64,000 nucleotides of DNA from Maribacter antarcticus DSM 21422. GTDB taxonomy: Bacteria > Bacteroidota > Bacteroidia > Flavobacteriales > Flavobacteriaceae. This document shows positions 9,200 to 17,545 of the stretch, one piece after another. The notes under the pieces are model-generated. The model was not told where the DNA came from, did not search any database, and saw only the letters and a program-made list of their open reading frames with translations. The stretch is from the NCBI RefSeq assembly GCF_000621125.1, contig NZ_JHZC01000006.1, forward strand, positions 1-64,000. The letters are read 5' to 3'. Both the position numbers and the translations under genes were made by a program. Every line of letters begins with the position of its first letter. Within the stretch, counting starts at the first letter, position 1.

Positions 9200-10633
9200 C
9201 TAGCAATCACTTAAGTATACCCCAACGGCAAGACCACCCTCTGAGGTTTCCTTGTATTTAGAACTCATGTCTTTTGCTGTTTCCCACATGGTCTGTACAA
9301 CCTTGTCGAAGGGCACTTTAGCTTCTTTTGGATCGGAACCTAAAGCAAGCTCTGCTGCGTGTATTGCCTTTATGGCGCCCATGGAATTCCGTTCTATACA
9401 GGGAATCTGAACCAAACCACCTATTGGATCACACGTAAGGCCTAAATGATGTTCCATAGCTATTTCCGCTGCCATCAATACTTGTTCTGGTGTTCCGCCA
9501 AGTAGCTCTGTCAAAGCACCTGCCGCCATTGCCGAGGAAACACCTATTTCTGCTTGGCACCCGCCCATAGCGGCTGAAATGGTGGCTCCTTTTTTAAAAA
9601 GGCTCCCTATCTCTCCGGCTACCAAAAGAAATTGTTTGATATGCTCCATAGTGCCACCGTGGTTCTCGATTACCATATAATACATCAATACAGATGGTAT
9701 CACTCCAGCACTTCCATTTGTAGGTGCCGTAACCACACGGCCTAGGGCGGCGTTGACCTCGTTTACACTTAAAGCAAAACAGCTCACCCATTGCAGGATT
9801 TGCCGGAACTTTACTTCGGTCTGTCTGATGGTCATCAGCCATTCCTCAGGATTTTCATAGGATAGATTACCCTTTAAACCTTTATGAATGTCATAGGCTC
9901 TTCTTTTTACATTGAGTCCGCCTGGTAGCTTTCCTTCTGTGTGGCAGCCGGTATACATGCATTCCAACATGGTATCCCAAATGCGTTTTATTTCTTTGTC
10001 TATTTCCGAATCGGTTCTAAGGGAGCGTTCGTTTTCTAGTACTATTTCCGATATTTTTTTTTCTTCTTGTTCGCAAAACGCCAACAACTCCGTTCCTTTT
10101 TGAACCGGAAATGGAAAGGCATTAAAGGCGTCCTTTTTTTTCTTTGCATTTTTACGCTCTTCCACCACCACAAATCCGCCACCAATGGAATAGTAGGTCT
10201 TTGATTTTTTAATTCCCGATGTCAACTGGGCTTCAAATTTTAAGCCGTTGGCATGAAAAGGAAGAAATTTTCTATGGAAAATGATATTTACATCCGGGTC
10301 GAAAATAATTTTTTTCTCATTCCCTAATTTTAGGGTTTGATTATCCTTAACATATTGCACCAACGGATGAATATCCTCAATAGGGGTATATTCAGGGTCT
10401 GCTCCAGACAGACCTAGCATAACGGCATAATCCGTGGCATGGCCCTTACCTGTGAGAGATAAAGAACCGTACATGTTTACGGTAACAGATGTTATTTGGT
10501 CAAACAGTCCGTTTCGCTTTAATTCGGCCAGCCATCTTTCGGCCGCGCGCCAAGGTCCTAAGGTATGCGAGCTAGAAGGCCCAACCCCTATTTTTAGCAT
10601 ATCAAAAATACTGATACATTCTATTTGTAACAT
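9200..10633 (-). CDS. sdaA: L-serine ammonia-lyase (L-serine dehydratase), single-chain iron-sulfur type
   Basis: The enzyme deaminates L-serine to pyruvate and ammonia with a 4Fe-4S cluster. The 477-residue chain carries both parts fused: an N-terminal beta domain ([21 protein letters not shown]) and a C-terminal alpha domain with [17 protein letters not shown] and [18 protein letters not shown], which supply the conserved cluster cysteines. Length and motifs match the single-polypeptide SdaA common in Bacteroidota and proteobacteria. It is transcribed alone, with the VWA pseudogene convergent on its left and a decayed region on its right. Confidence 0.95.
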   Translation of the reverse strand: MLQIECISIFDMLKIGVGPSSSHTLGPWRAAERWLAELKRNGLFDQITSVTVNMYGSLSLTGKGHATDYAVMLGLSGADPEYTPIEDIHPLVQYVKDNQTLKLGNEKKIIFDPDVNIIFHRKFLPFHANGLKFEAQLTSGIKKSKTYYSIGGGFVVVEERKNAKKKKDAFNAFPFPVQKGTELLAFCEQEEKKISEIVLENERSLRTDSEIDKEIKRIWDTMLECMYTGCHTEGKLPGGLNVKRRAYDIHKGLKGNLSYENPEEWLMTIRQTEVKFRQILQWVSCFALSVNEVNAALGRVVTAPTNGSAGVIPSVLMYYMVIENHGGTMEHIKQFLLVAGEIGSLFKKGATISAAMGGCQAEIGVSSAMAAGALTELLGGTPEQVLMAAEIAMEHHLGLTCDPIGGLVQIPCIERNSMGAIKAIHAAELALGSDPKEAKVPFDKVVQTMWETAKDMSSKYKETSEGGLAVGVYLSDC

Positions 10634-11483
10634 AATGGTTAAAAATTGTTACGCTAATGTACAGAGAAGTTTAATGGTTTATGACTTATATAGTTGGATA
10701 ATACGAAAATAAACTCGCTTCTAATCGAAGGATTCCAAAGCAAATATTTTACTTGACTTAGTTTAAAGAATACGGTTCGAATTGAAGGTCAAATGTGTTT
10801 TTCTTATTGATGTAAAAAGCTACTGTAAATAACTATTTACGCTTGTTCTCTGCTTAATTGTCAAACTCAATGAACAAAGGCTTCAAAACAAATAATCTGT
10901 TGCGGCAGGAAAAAGCCCTAAACGTGCTTCCTCCTTTTTGGAAAACAGCTTTAAAACAATGGTGATAGCGATTCTTCCGTCTTGTGCTTTATTTTTTTCT
11001 TCTAGGGTACACACGTAAATGAAATCGATGTATTAAATCCTGTGGTTACCTAAAAATAACAAGGGCCTTGGTCTATGCCTGAAGATTCGATGGTGGTAGT
11101 TATTTTACGATAGTGTCGAAGGTTTCCCGTTCGCTATTTTAATTGGATTTTAGGTTTTACAACTTAGTATTGTTTTGGGAAATATCATCAGCTGTACAAG
11201 AAATAAACAAGAGTAGCCTCTGAAGTAGTGATGTAAATTGCTTCATAGCTGTGTGATGGTTTGAATTAAACGCTTCCCGATGTTATAAAGATTTATTTTT
11301 TAAAAATAGTTGCGTCGGGTTTTTATGGAAATCTAATTCCAATTCAGAATGATGTTTTACTAAGCTTACCTGTAATATGTCATAAAAAGTAAGTAAAACC
11401 TGCCAATTTTATTGGCTTTATACCCAGGAATTTTAATATGATGGTTTGAGTATGGAAGTAATGGGCTAAAGAGGAATCAAAAA
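10634..11483. other. long intergenic region between sdaA and dnaK
   Basis: About 850 bases hold no intact gene. The middle contains a probable decayed lipoprotein gene on the minus strand (listed separately). The remainder is AT-rich without recognisable coding or structured elements, up to the dnaK control sites at the right end. Confidence 0.5.
10883..11246 (-). pseudogene. probable decayed small lipoprotein gene
   Basis: Reading from 11246, an ATG opens MKQFTSLLQRLLLFISCTAD, a lipoprotein signal peptide with lipobox FISC, and stops soon after. Further fragments in other frames include GFNTSISFTCVP and, at the end, DGRIAITIVLKLFSKKEEA then AATDYLF and a stop. Several stops and shifts separate the pieces. 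No family was recognised. The reading as one broken gene is an inference from the signal peptide and the coding-like final fragment. Confidence 0.4.
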
Positions 11484-11496
11484 TGACATCCTGTCA
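11484..11496. promoter_or_regulatory. inverted repeat TGACA-N3-TGTCA upstream of dnaK
   Basis: A perfect 5-bp inverted repeat, TGACA TCC TGTCA, lies 13 bases upstream of the sigma-54-like element of dnaK. Its position and symmetry suggest an operator or activator site. It is not the CIRCE element (TTAGCACTC-N9-GAGTGCTAA). Confidence 0.5.
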
Positions 11497-11509
11497 GGTT
11501 GCTATCCCT

Positions 11510-11525
11510 TGGCATATTGTTTGCC
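11510..11525 (+). promoter_or_regulatory. sigma-54-like -24/-12 promoter of dnaK
   Basis: TGGCATATTGTTTGC matches the -24/-12 consensus TGGCACG-N4-TTGCW in its GG and GC dinucleotides and in their spacing (GG at 11511-11512, GC at 11523-11524). A start near 11536 would leave a leader of about 40 bases before the dnaK ATG. No TAnnTTTG box was seen in this position. Confidence 0.5.
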
Positions 11526-11575
11526 AATTGATTAACGGTTTATAGAAATAAGCACTAATATTAAAAATACATACA

Positions 11576-13483
11576 ATGAGTAAGATTATAGGTATAGATT
11601 TGGGTACTACAAACTCCTGTGTTTCAGTAATGGAAGGTAACGAGCCTGTAGTAATCCCTAATTCAGAAGGAAAAAGAACGACACCTTCGGTAATTGCTTT
11701 CGTAGAAGGTGGTGAGATAAAGGTAGGAGACCCGGCTAAAAGACAAGCCGTTACTAATCCGGTAAATACTATCTATTCTATTAAGCGATTCATGGGAAAC
11801 AAGTTTTCTGAGTCTAGCACAGAGGCGAAGCGAGTACCCTACAAAGTAGTTAAAGGAGATAATAATACGCCAAGAGTAGATATCAACGGACGCATGTATT
11901 CTCCACAGGAATTATCGGCTATGATTCTTCAAAAAATGAAGAAAACCGCGGAGGACTATTTGGGGCAGGAAGTAACGAGAGCGGTTATTACCGTACCTGC
12001 CTATTTTAACGATGCCCAAAGACAAGCTACCAAGGAAGCTGGCGAAATTGCAGGACTCACCGTAGAACGTATTATTAACGAACCAACTGCCGCTTCTTTG
12101 GCATATGGAATGGATAAAAAAGATACGGATCAAAAAATTGTTGTTTTTGATTTTGGTGGTGGTACACATGATGTTTCCATTTTGGAATTAGGTGATGGCG
12201 TTTTTGAGGTGTTATCTACCGATGGGGATACGCACTTAGGTGGTGATGATGTAGATCAAAAAATTATTGATTGGTTGGCAGATGAGTTCAAAAAGGACGA
12301 AAGCATTGACTTACGTGATGATGCTATGGCATTACAGCGTTTGAGAGAAGCTGCTGAAAAGGCGAAGATAGAATTATCCTCTTCTGCTCAGACAGAAATT
12401 AATCTTCCTTATGTAACAGCAACATCTTCTGGGCCAAAGCACTTGGTACGCACCTTAACATTGGCTAAGTTTAATCAGCTAATTGACGATTTAGTAAAAA
12501 GAACTATAGCACCTTGCCAGACGGCATTGAAAGCTGCCGGATTATCTAAAAGTGATATCGATGAAATTATTCTAGTAGGTGGTTCTACAAGGATCCCAGC
12601 AGTACAAGAGGCTGTAGAGAAATTCTTTGGTAAGAAACCTTCAAAAGGCGTGAATCCGGATGAGGTTGTTGCCGTAGGTGCTGCCATACAAGGTGGTGTT
12701 TTAACAGGTGACGTTAAGGATGTATTGTTATTGGATGTAACCCCGTTATCTCTAGGGATTGAGACTATGGGAAGTGTGATGACAAAATTAATAGAGTCTA
12801 ATACTACAATACCTACTAAAAAGTCTCAAGTATTCTCAACGGCTGCAGATAACCAGCCTTCTGTTGAGATTCATGTATTGCAAGGTGAGCGCCCTATGGC
12901 AAACGACAATAAGTCTATTGGACGTTTTCATTTAGACGGTATTCCACCATCAAAAAGAGGTACCCCTCAAATTGAAGTAACCTTTGATATTGATGCAAAC
13001 GGAATCATTAAAGTTTCTGCAACGGACAAAGCAACGAACAAGACCCAAGATATTCGTATCGAAGCTTCTTCAGGATTGACCGAGGAAGAAATTAAGAAAA
13101 TGAAGGCAGAAGCGGAAGCAAACGCAGAATCTGACAAGAAAGCGAAGGAAACAGCAGATAAGTTAAATGAAGCGGATGGCATGATTTTCCAGACCGAAAA
13201 GCAATTGGAAGAGTTTGGTGATAAATTATCGGATGATAAGAAAAAGCCTATCGAAGATGCTTTAACGGAGTTAAAAACGGCATACGAATCTAAAGATTTA
13301 GCCCTTATAACGCCAGCATTGGATAAAATTAACGAAGCTTGGAAAGTAGCTTCCGAAGAAATGTACAAAGCACAGGCAGACGCGCAAAAAGATGGTGGTG
13401 CTCCGCAAGGAGAACCTACGGCAGATGCAGCAGCTCCTGAGGGTGACACCGTTGAAGACGTAGACTTCGAAGAAGTTAAGTAG
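11576..13483 (+). CDS. dnaK: molecular chaperone DnaK (Hsp70)
   Basis: DnaK binds exposed hydrophobic peptides in an ATP-driven cycle with DnaJ and GrpE. The 635-residue protein is full length. The nucleotide-binding domain opens [16 protein letters not shown] and has [13 protein letters not shown] and [11 protein letters not shown]; the interdomain linker is [16 protein letters not shown]; the substrate domain and lid follow; the C-terminus ends [10 protein letters not shown], the EEVD-like tail of bacterial DnaK. dnaJ and grpE are not adjacent. A strong hairpin terminator follows, so it is probably monocistronic under its own stress-type promoter. Confidence 0.98.
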   Translation: MSKIIGIDLGTTNSCVSVMEGNEPVVIPNSEGKRTTPSVIAFVEGGEIKVGDPAKRQAVTNPVNTIYSIKRFMGNKFSESSTEAKRVPYKVVKGDNNTPRVDINGRMYSPQELSAMILQKMKKTAEDYLGQEVTRAVITVPAYFNDAQRQATKEAGEIAGLTVERIINEPTAASLAYGMDKKDTDQKIVVFDFGGGTHDVSILELGDGVFEVLSTDGDTHLGGDDVDQKIIDWLADEFKKDESIDLRDDAMALQRLREAAEKAKIELSSSAQTEINLPYVTATSSGPKHLVRTLTLAKFNQLIDDLVKRTIAPCQTALKAAGLSKSDIDEIILVGGSTRIPAVQEAVEKFFGKKPSKGVNPDEVVAVGAAIQGGVLTGDVKDVLLLDVTPLSLGIETMGSVMTKLIESNTTIPTKKSQVFSTAADNQPSVEIHVLQGERPMANDNKSIGRFHLDGIPPSKRGTPQIEVTFDIDANGIIKVSATDKATNKTQDIRIEASSGLTEEEIKKMKAEAEANAESDKKAKETADKLNEADGMIFQTEKQLEEFGDKLSDDKKKPIEDALTELKTAYESKDLALITPALDKINEAWKVASEEMYKAQADAQKDGGAPQGEPTADAAAPEGDTVEDVDFEEVK

Positions 13484-13504
13484 TATTCTTCATAATTTAA
13501 GTAG

Positions 13505-13536
13505 AAAAAAGGGCCGGATTTATCTGGCCCTTTTTT
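13505..13536 (+). terminator. dnaK rho-independent terminator
   Basis: A-run, GGGCC stem, 10-base loop, GGCCC, then six T residues, starting about 20 bases after the dnaK stop. Confidence 0.85.
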
Positions 13537-13590
13537 AGTTTGGCACATATTTTGTTTTTGATTATTACAATAAAAAGTACCTTTGTTACT

Positions 13591-14514
13591 ATGCTTGACC
13601 AATGTTCTCGTTTTCTCCTACTAGTACTTATGAGTAATGCTTGGCACGCACATGCTCAAGAAATTGAATTATTTACATTACAAGATTTTGATTTAAACAA
13701 TAATGTAAAGACCTGTTTGGTTAGTACCAGTTATGGTAAGGAAGAATTTGATTTTGATACCTTGGGGCGTTTGACCAAGGTAATTACCCGATTTAACGAT
13801 ACGGACTATGATTTGGTTTCCTATGTCTATAAAGACGGCGAGCTTATCGAAAAAAGGTCGGAATCCTATCGAGACAATACGTTTGACCCTAGTACTTCAA
13901 TAGCACACGTTTACGAATTAGATACACTTGAACATAGGAAAGTAACGGAAAAAATAGTTTCTTATGAGAATGAATTTTTAGAGCAATATAGTTACGAGTA
14001 CGATGCTAATGGGGATTTAGTTAAAATGACTCGTATCAATGATGAGGGCATAGATGAGACTTTGGTAGAATATATAAAGTATAAAGGGGAATACACTATT
14101 ACCTATTTAATTAATGACGTTCCGCTAAAATCGATTCGGACATCAACACTCAAAAAAAAGAACGGGACTGTTCAAGAAGTGGTCTTAGTTAAGGAATTTT
14201 TACGAGGAGAAGTCAACAAAGCATTTGAAGAGGTTTTTGATACTTCAGGAAAACTAGTTGCAAAACAAGAATTTGAATATAAGGAGGCGGAGAAGACTTT
14301 TGCGCCTACAACGCGCACCACGTATAGCTATAACGAAAATGATCTGTTGGTAGAAGAAGTGGCAAAAGGAATAACTACTACGAGGAAAAAGACCTACATA
14401 TATCAATATGATAATAAAGAAGACGGGAACTGGGTTAAGCAGATTATAGCACCAGAGAATTCTTACGTTACAAGGAAAATCACGTATTACGAGGTAGAAG
14501 TTAAAGAGAAGTAA
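13591..14514 (+). CDS. secreted protein of unknown function with YD-like strands
   Basis: An ATG here gives 307 residues with a signal peptide (MLDQCSRFLLLVLMSN, cleavage likely after AHAQ). The frame extends further left, but an earlier start would lie at the edge of the dnaK terminator and would bury the signal peptide. The mature part is rich in short aromatic strands such as FDFDTLGRLTKV, YSYEYDANGDLVKM, FDTSGKLVAKQEF and YSYNENDLLVEE. These resemble the YD/RHS-type repeat rhythm seen in many flavobacterial exported proteins, without the length or C-terminal toxin domain of true RHS proteins. Location is probably periplasm or outer membrane; function not recognised. Confidence 0.7.
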   Translation: MLDQCSRFLLLVLMSNAWHAHAQEIELFTLQDFDLNNNVKTCLVSTSYGKEEFDFDTLGRLTKVITRFNDTDYDLVSYVYKDGELIEKRSESYRDNTFDPSTSIAHVYELDTLEHRKVTEKIVSYENEFLEQYSYEYDANGDLVKMTRINDEGIDETLVEYIKYKGEYTITYLINDVPLKSIRTSTLKKKNGTVQEVVLVKEFLRGEVNKAFEEVFDTSGKLVAKQEFEYKEAEKTFAPTTRTTYSYNENDLLVEEVAKGITTTRKKTYIYQYDNKEDGNWVKQIIAPENSYVTRKITYYEVEVKEK

Positions 14515-14575
14515 GAGGGTGGTCGTTGGTTGTTATTTTGTTAAAGAGGGCAGTACTGTAGCCTGTATTAACTGT

Positions 14576-15136
14576 CTAAAAATTTGTCCTTTTAAGTTCT
14601 GGCCATTCTTCTCTAAGGATACCATAACAGCAAGAGTTTCTTCTGAATCCATTTTTTACGATATTGTTTTTTTTGAGAATTCCCTCAAGGCTAGCCCCTA
14701 GTTTTTCAACGGCCTTTCTTGATGCAATATTTCTTTCATCAATACGAAATTCTACCTTCTCGAACAATATTGTTTCAAAAGCGTACGTGAGCATTAATAA
14801 TTTCATTTGATGGTTAAAACCTATTCCTCGTACTGTTGGGGAAATCCAGGTCCAACCAATATGTAGTACCTTATTACCGTTATCTATGTTCCCGAATCTG
14901 GTGCAGCCTACTACTTCGTTATTTATTTGATTGTAAATAACAAAAGGAATAGATTTTTGAAGAGCAGCCTCCTCTAAAGCCACGTGTATGTAGCTTTTTA
15001 ATTTTTCAATCGTGGAAACATCACTGGGACCATAGGTGTGTAAATCTAGGTGTTGTGCAATGGGCCAAAGTACCTTCCAGTGAACACCTTGTAATGGTAT
15101 CAGTTTGACCTTTGTATTTTCTAATATGGTACTCAT
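14576..15136 (-). CDS. GNAT family N-acetyltransferase (RimJ/RimL type)
   Basis: The 186-residue protein from ATG (MSTILENTKVKLIPLQGVHW) has the layout of the Acetyltransf_3 family: an N-terminal strand, a central IGWTWISPTVRGIGFNHQMK segment carrying the acetyl-CoA loop, and the conserved FRIDERNIASRKAVEKLGA region. A TTG three codons earlier is possible but would overlap the stop of the preceding gene. Such enzymes acetylate protein N-termini or small molecules; the substrate cannot be told. It follows the esterase gene after a 5-base gap and is probably cotranscribed. Confidence 0.85.
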   Translation of the reverse strand: MSTILENTKVKLIPLQGVHWKVLWPIAQHLDLHTYGPSDVSTIEKLKSYIHVALEEAALQKSIPFVIYNQINNEVVGCTRFGNIDNGNKVLHIGWTWISPTVRGIGFNHQMKLLMLTYAFETILFEKVEFRIDERNIASRKAVEKLGASLEGILKKNNIVKNGFRRNSCCYGILREEWPELKRTNF

Positions 15137-15141
15137 AGCTA

Positions 15142-15786
15142 TCAAGCTAAGGAGTTAATAATATTTTTTTTCACTTCGTGTCCGCCTTTAAATCGTATTA
15201 CTTTTGCTGTTCCTTTAAATAGGTGTTTTGCTTTCTCTTCTTCCTCTAGTAAGCGTTCAGGCGTAAGATAAGCATCGTTGGTTCCTATAATTACTGAAAC
15301 TTCTGTTTTATTCGTGATTAAATACTCAAAATTTTCGGGAGCAAGCTCCTTGGGTAAGCCGCCTGCATAGAGAATAAGTTTGTTGCAGTTTAATCTCTTT
15401 TGAGCTAACCATCGGGTCGCTATAGAAACCCCTTGGGAAAATCCAAAAATAATAAGGTTGCAGTGCTTTGGAATTGCTTCTGCATGAAGAACAGCATCAA
15501 TATATTGAATTACATTTCCAGTTTCTTGACTTGTTTCCTCTTTGGTGAGCCAACTAGCACCCACATGCCGGTAGGTGTCGTTTAAATAATATTTAGATGG
15601 GGCTTGTGGTGCAATAATGTAGTTCTCGTCGGTATTCAGTTCGTTAAAATATTTTAAAAAATAGCGACTTAAATACCCAATACCATGAAATACAACCCAA
15701 ACGTTTATAGTCCTAGAATTTAAGCTATTCAAGGTATTATACGTATTCTGGGTGGTGTAGGTTACTGCTTTTGTTTTGCTCTTCAT
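15142..15786 (-). CDS. alpha/beta hydrolase (phospholipase/carboxylesterase-like)
   Basis: This 214-residue cytosolic serine hydrolase has the nucleophile elbow GFSQG (115-119, Ser117), a probable catalytic Asp in GTNDAYL (about 170) and His in GGHEV (about 203), the order of the carboxylesterase/phospholipase subfamily. The oxyanion segment VFHGIGYLSRYF lies near the N-terminus. The substrate is unknown. It is divergent from the menaquinone-locus thioesterase and leads a two-gene unit with the acetyltransferase. Confidence 0.85.
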   Translation of the reverse strand: MKSKTKAVTYTTQNTYNTLNSLNSRTINVWVVFHGIGYLSRYFLKYFNELNTDENYIIAPQAPSKYYLNDTYRHVGASWLTKEETSQETGNVIQYIDAVLHAEAIPKHCNLIIFGFSQGVSIATRWLAQKRLNCNKLILYAGGLPKELAPENFEYLITNKTEVSVIIGTNDAYLTPERLLEEEEKAKHLFKGTAKVIRFKGGHEVKKNIINSLA

Positions 15787-15960
15787 TCGTGTTTAATTAT
15801 AGTTGAAATCTAAAACTTAAATATAAGCTGAAGTAATGTTTAAGTTCAAAAATGGTATTCTATCTCTATACTACCTAATACAAATTACCCACCTTAATCC
15901 ACATATAATTTAGATTCATAAGCATGTTGCTCTACTATTCCTTAATTTTACAAAAAAAAG

Positions 15961-16383
15961 ATGAACGATCATAAAGAAAAGATCCTAAACATTTGTAACG
16001 CATCTTCCAAGAACACCTTAATGGAGACCTTAGAGATTGAATATGTGGATGTAGGTGCGGACTTTTTAGTGGGAAGAATGCCTGTTAACCCAAGGGTACA
16101 TCAACCCGACGGTGTACTACATGGAGGCGCTATGGTAGCTCTTGCAGAAAGTGTAGGGAGTGCTGCTTCCTATATTTTTCTTGATGCTCAGCAATTCATA
16201 GTTCGAGGCATTGAGATATCCGCTAATCATGTTAAAAGTATCGTATCTGGTTACGTATTTGCAAAAGCAACCTTTATCCACAAGGGTAGGACTACGCAAT
16301 TGTGGGATATTAAAATTACCAACGAAGCAGACCAGTTGATATCGGTATGCAAATTAACGACCATTGCATTACCAAGAGAATAA
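15961..16383 (+). CDS. hotdog-fold thioesterase, probable DHNA-CoA hydrolase of menaquinone synthesis
   Basis: The 140-residue protein has the PaaI-type hotdog signature HQPDGVLHGGAMVALAESVGS, in which the Glu is in the catalytic position. The family hydrolyses acyl-CoA thioesters. Its place directly before menF and menD, with only one base between its stop and the next ATG, argues for the MenI role, releasing 1,4-dihydroxy-2-naphthoate from its CoA ester. That role is inferred from context; the sequence alone supports only a thioesterase. Confidence 0.88.
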   Translation: MNDHKEKILNICNASSKNTLMETLEIEYVDVGADFLVGRMPVNPRVHQPDGVLHGGAMVALAESVGSAASYIFLDAQQFIVRGIEISANHVKSIVSGYVFAKATFIHKGRTTQLWDIKITNEADQLISVCKLTTIALPRE

Positions 16384-16384
16384 T

Positions 16385-17497
16385 ATGAGTGCCGAACTAC
16401 TCGCCAGAGCCAAAAAGCATTTGGAAAAGGAGCTTCCCTTTGTTTTGTATAGTAAGCCAAGGGAGTTGATTTTAAATGCAATTTTTCAGGCTGATGATAC
16501 CATACATAAGGTTACGGACTACACGGAACAAGGTTTTGTATTCGCTCCATTTTTAAATGATGAAAAGCCTATTCTCCTTAAAAGTGAAGATGTTTGTCAA
16601 GCGACGCTAGAACTGACATCACATAAAACTGCACATGTATATCAGGATACACCAGGCGATACTAATGAAGAAGCTCGTTATAGTGCCTTAGTAGAAAAAG
16701 CGATTTTAGAAATACGTGCGGGAAATTATAAAAAAATAGTACTCTCTAGAAATTTTAAAGCTCCGTTTTCGAAACCTATTTTCACTACGTTTCAAGAGCT
16801 CTTGAGCGCATATTCCAATGCCTTTTGCTACCTCTGGTATCATCCCAAAGTGGGTATGTGGTTAGGCGCTACGCCAGAAATTCTAATAAAGACAAGCGGC
16901 TTAAATTTTACGACTATGTCCTTGGCTGGCACACAGAATCAAACAGTAGGAGAGGCGTTCCCAAAATGGAAAACAAAGGAAATAACGGAGCAACAATTGG
17001 TTACAGATTATATTGCTGAGGTCCTTAAAACTAGGGCAAAGGAAGTCGACGTTGGTAATGTAGAAACTATAAAGGCTGGACATCTTTGGCATTTAAGGTC
17101 TAAAATAACAGGTAAATTTGCCCAAGGAATGTTAAAGGATTTAGTAACAGCATTACACCCTACACCTGCGGTTTGTGGTTTGCCTTTAGCAGATGTCAAA
17201 CGTTTTATTCAGGAAAATGAGAAGTACCAACGTGCCTATTATTCAGGATTTTTGGGTGAACTGAACTACAAGGAAGAAAGAACAAGAAATAAGAATCGAA
17301 GAAACCAAGAAAATAGTGCATATAGATCGGTTGTGAGGACTTCGGAGCTTTTTGTAAACCTTAGGTGTATGCAAAAGGTAGGCGATTCGGTTATCATTTA
17401 TATAGGCGGTGGAATTACAGCAGATTCTGACCCCAAAAAAGAATGGCAGGAAACCGAGAGCAAAGCGCAGACAATGTTGCGTTTACTTGCTACTTAA
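16385..17497 (+). CDS. menF: isochorismate synthase
   Basis: The enzyme converts chorismate to isochorismate, the entry step of menaquinone synthesis. From the ATG one base after the previous stop, 370 residues are encoded (MSAELLARAKKHLEKE). The chorismate-binding fold is shown by LGATPEILIK, LAGTQ, HLWHLRSKITG, LHPTPAVCGLP and the terminal YIGGGITADSDPKKEWQE. No glutamine amidotransferase partner is near, and menD follows, so isochorismate synthase is preferred over anthranilate or aminodeoxychorismate synthase. Confidence 0.94.
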   Translation: MSAELLARAKKHLEKELPFVLYSKPRELILNAIFQADDTIHKVTDYTEQGFVFAPFLNDEKPILLKSEDVCQATLELTSHKTAHVYQDTPGDTNEEARYSALVEKAILEIRAGNYKKIVLSRNFKAPFSKPIFTTFQELLSAYSNAFCYLWYHPKVGMWLGATPEILIKTSGLNFTTMSLAGTQNQTVGEAFPKWKTKEITEQQLVTDYIAEVLKTRAKEVDVGNVETIKAGHLWHLRSKITGKFAQGMLKDLVTALHPTPAVCGLPLADVKRFIQENEKYQRAYYSGFLGELNYKEERTRNKNRRNQENSAYRSVVRTSELFVNLRCMQKVGDSVIIYIGGGITADSDPKKEWQETESKAQTMLRLLAT

Positions 17498-17508
17498 GGA
17501 AACAACTA

Positions 17509-17539
17509 TTGGTTAAGTAAGCTGCAGGTTGTATTTTTG
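17509..17539 (+). promoter_or_regulatory. probable menD promoter
   Basis: TTG (17509-17511), 20 bases, TATTTTTG (17532-17539). The box ends only six bases before the menD ATG, so transcription would start almost at the start codon. Confidence 0.45.
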
Positions 17540-17545
17540 TACCGC

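Noticed and set aside
11484..11496. CIRCE/HrcA operator upstream of dnaK
   Set aside because: The repeat is TGACA-N3-TGTCA, not TTAGCACTC-N9-GAGTGCTAA.
12967..13602. 211-codon open frame on the minus strand over the 3' end of dnaK
   Set aside because: It is antisense to a certain dnaK coding region, Ser/Ala-rich from the complementary codons, crosses the dnaK terminator and has no recognisable domain.
13591..14514. RHS-type toxin
   Set aside because: The strand pattern is YD-like but the protein is only 307 residues, lacks the RHS core motif and has no toxin C-terminus.
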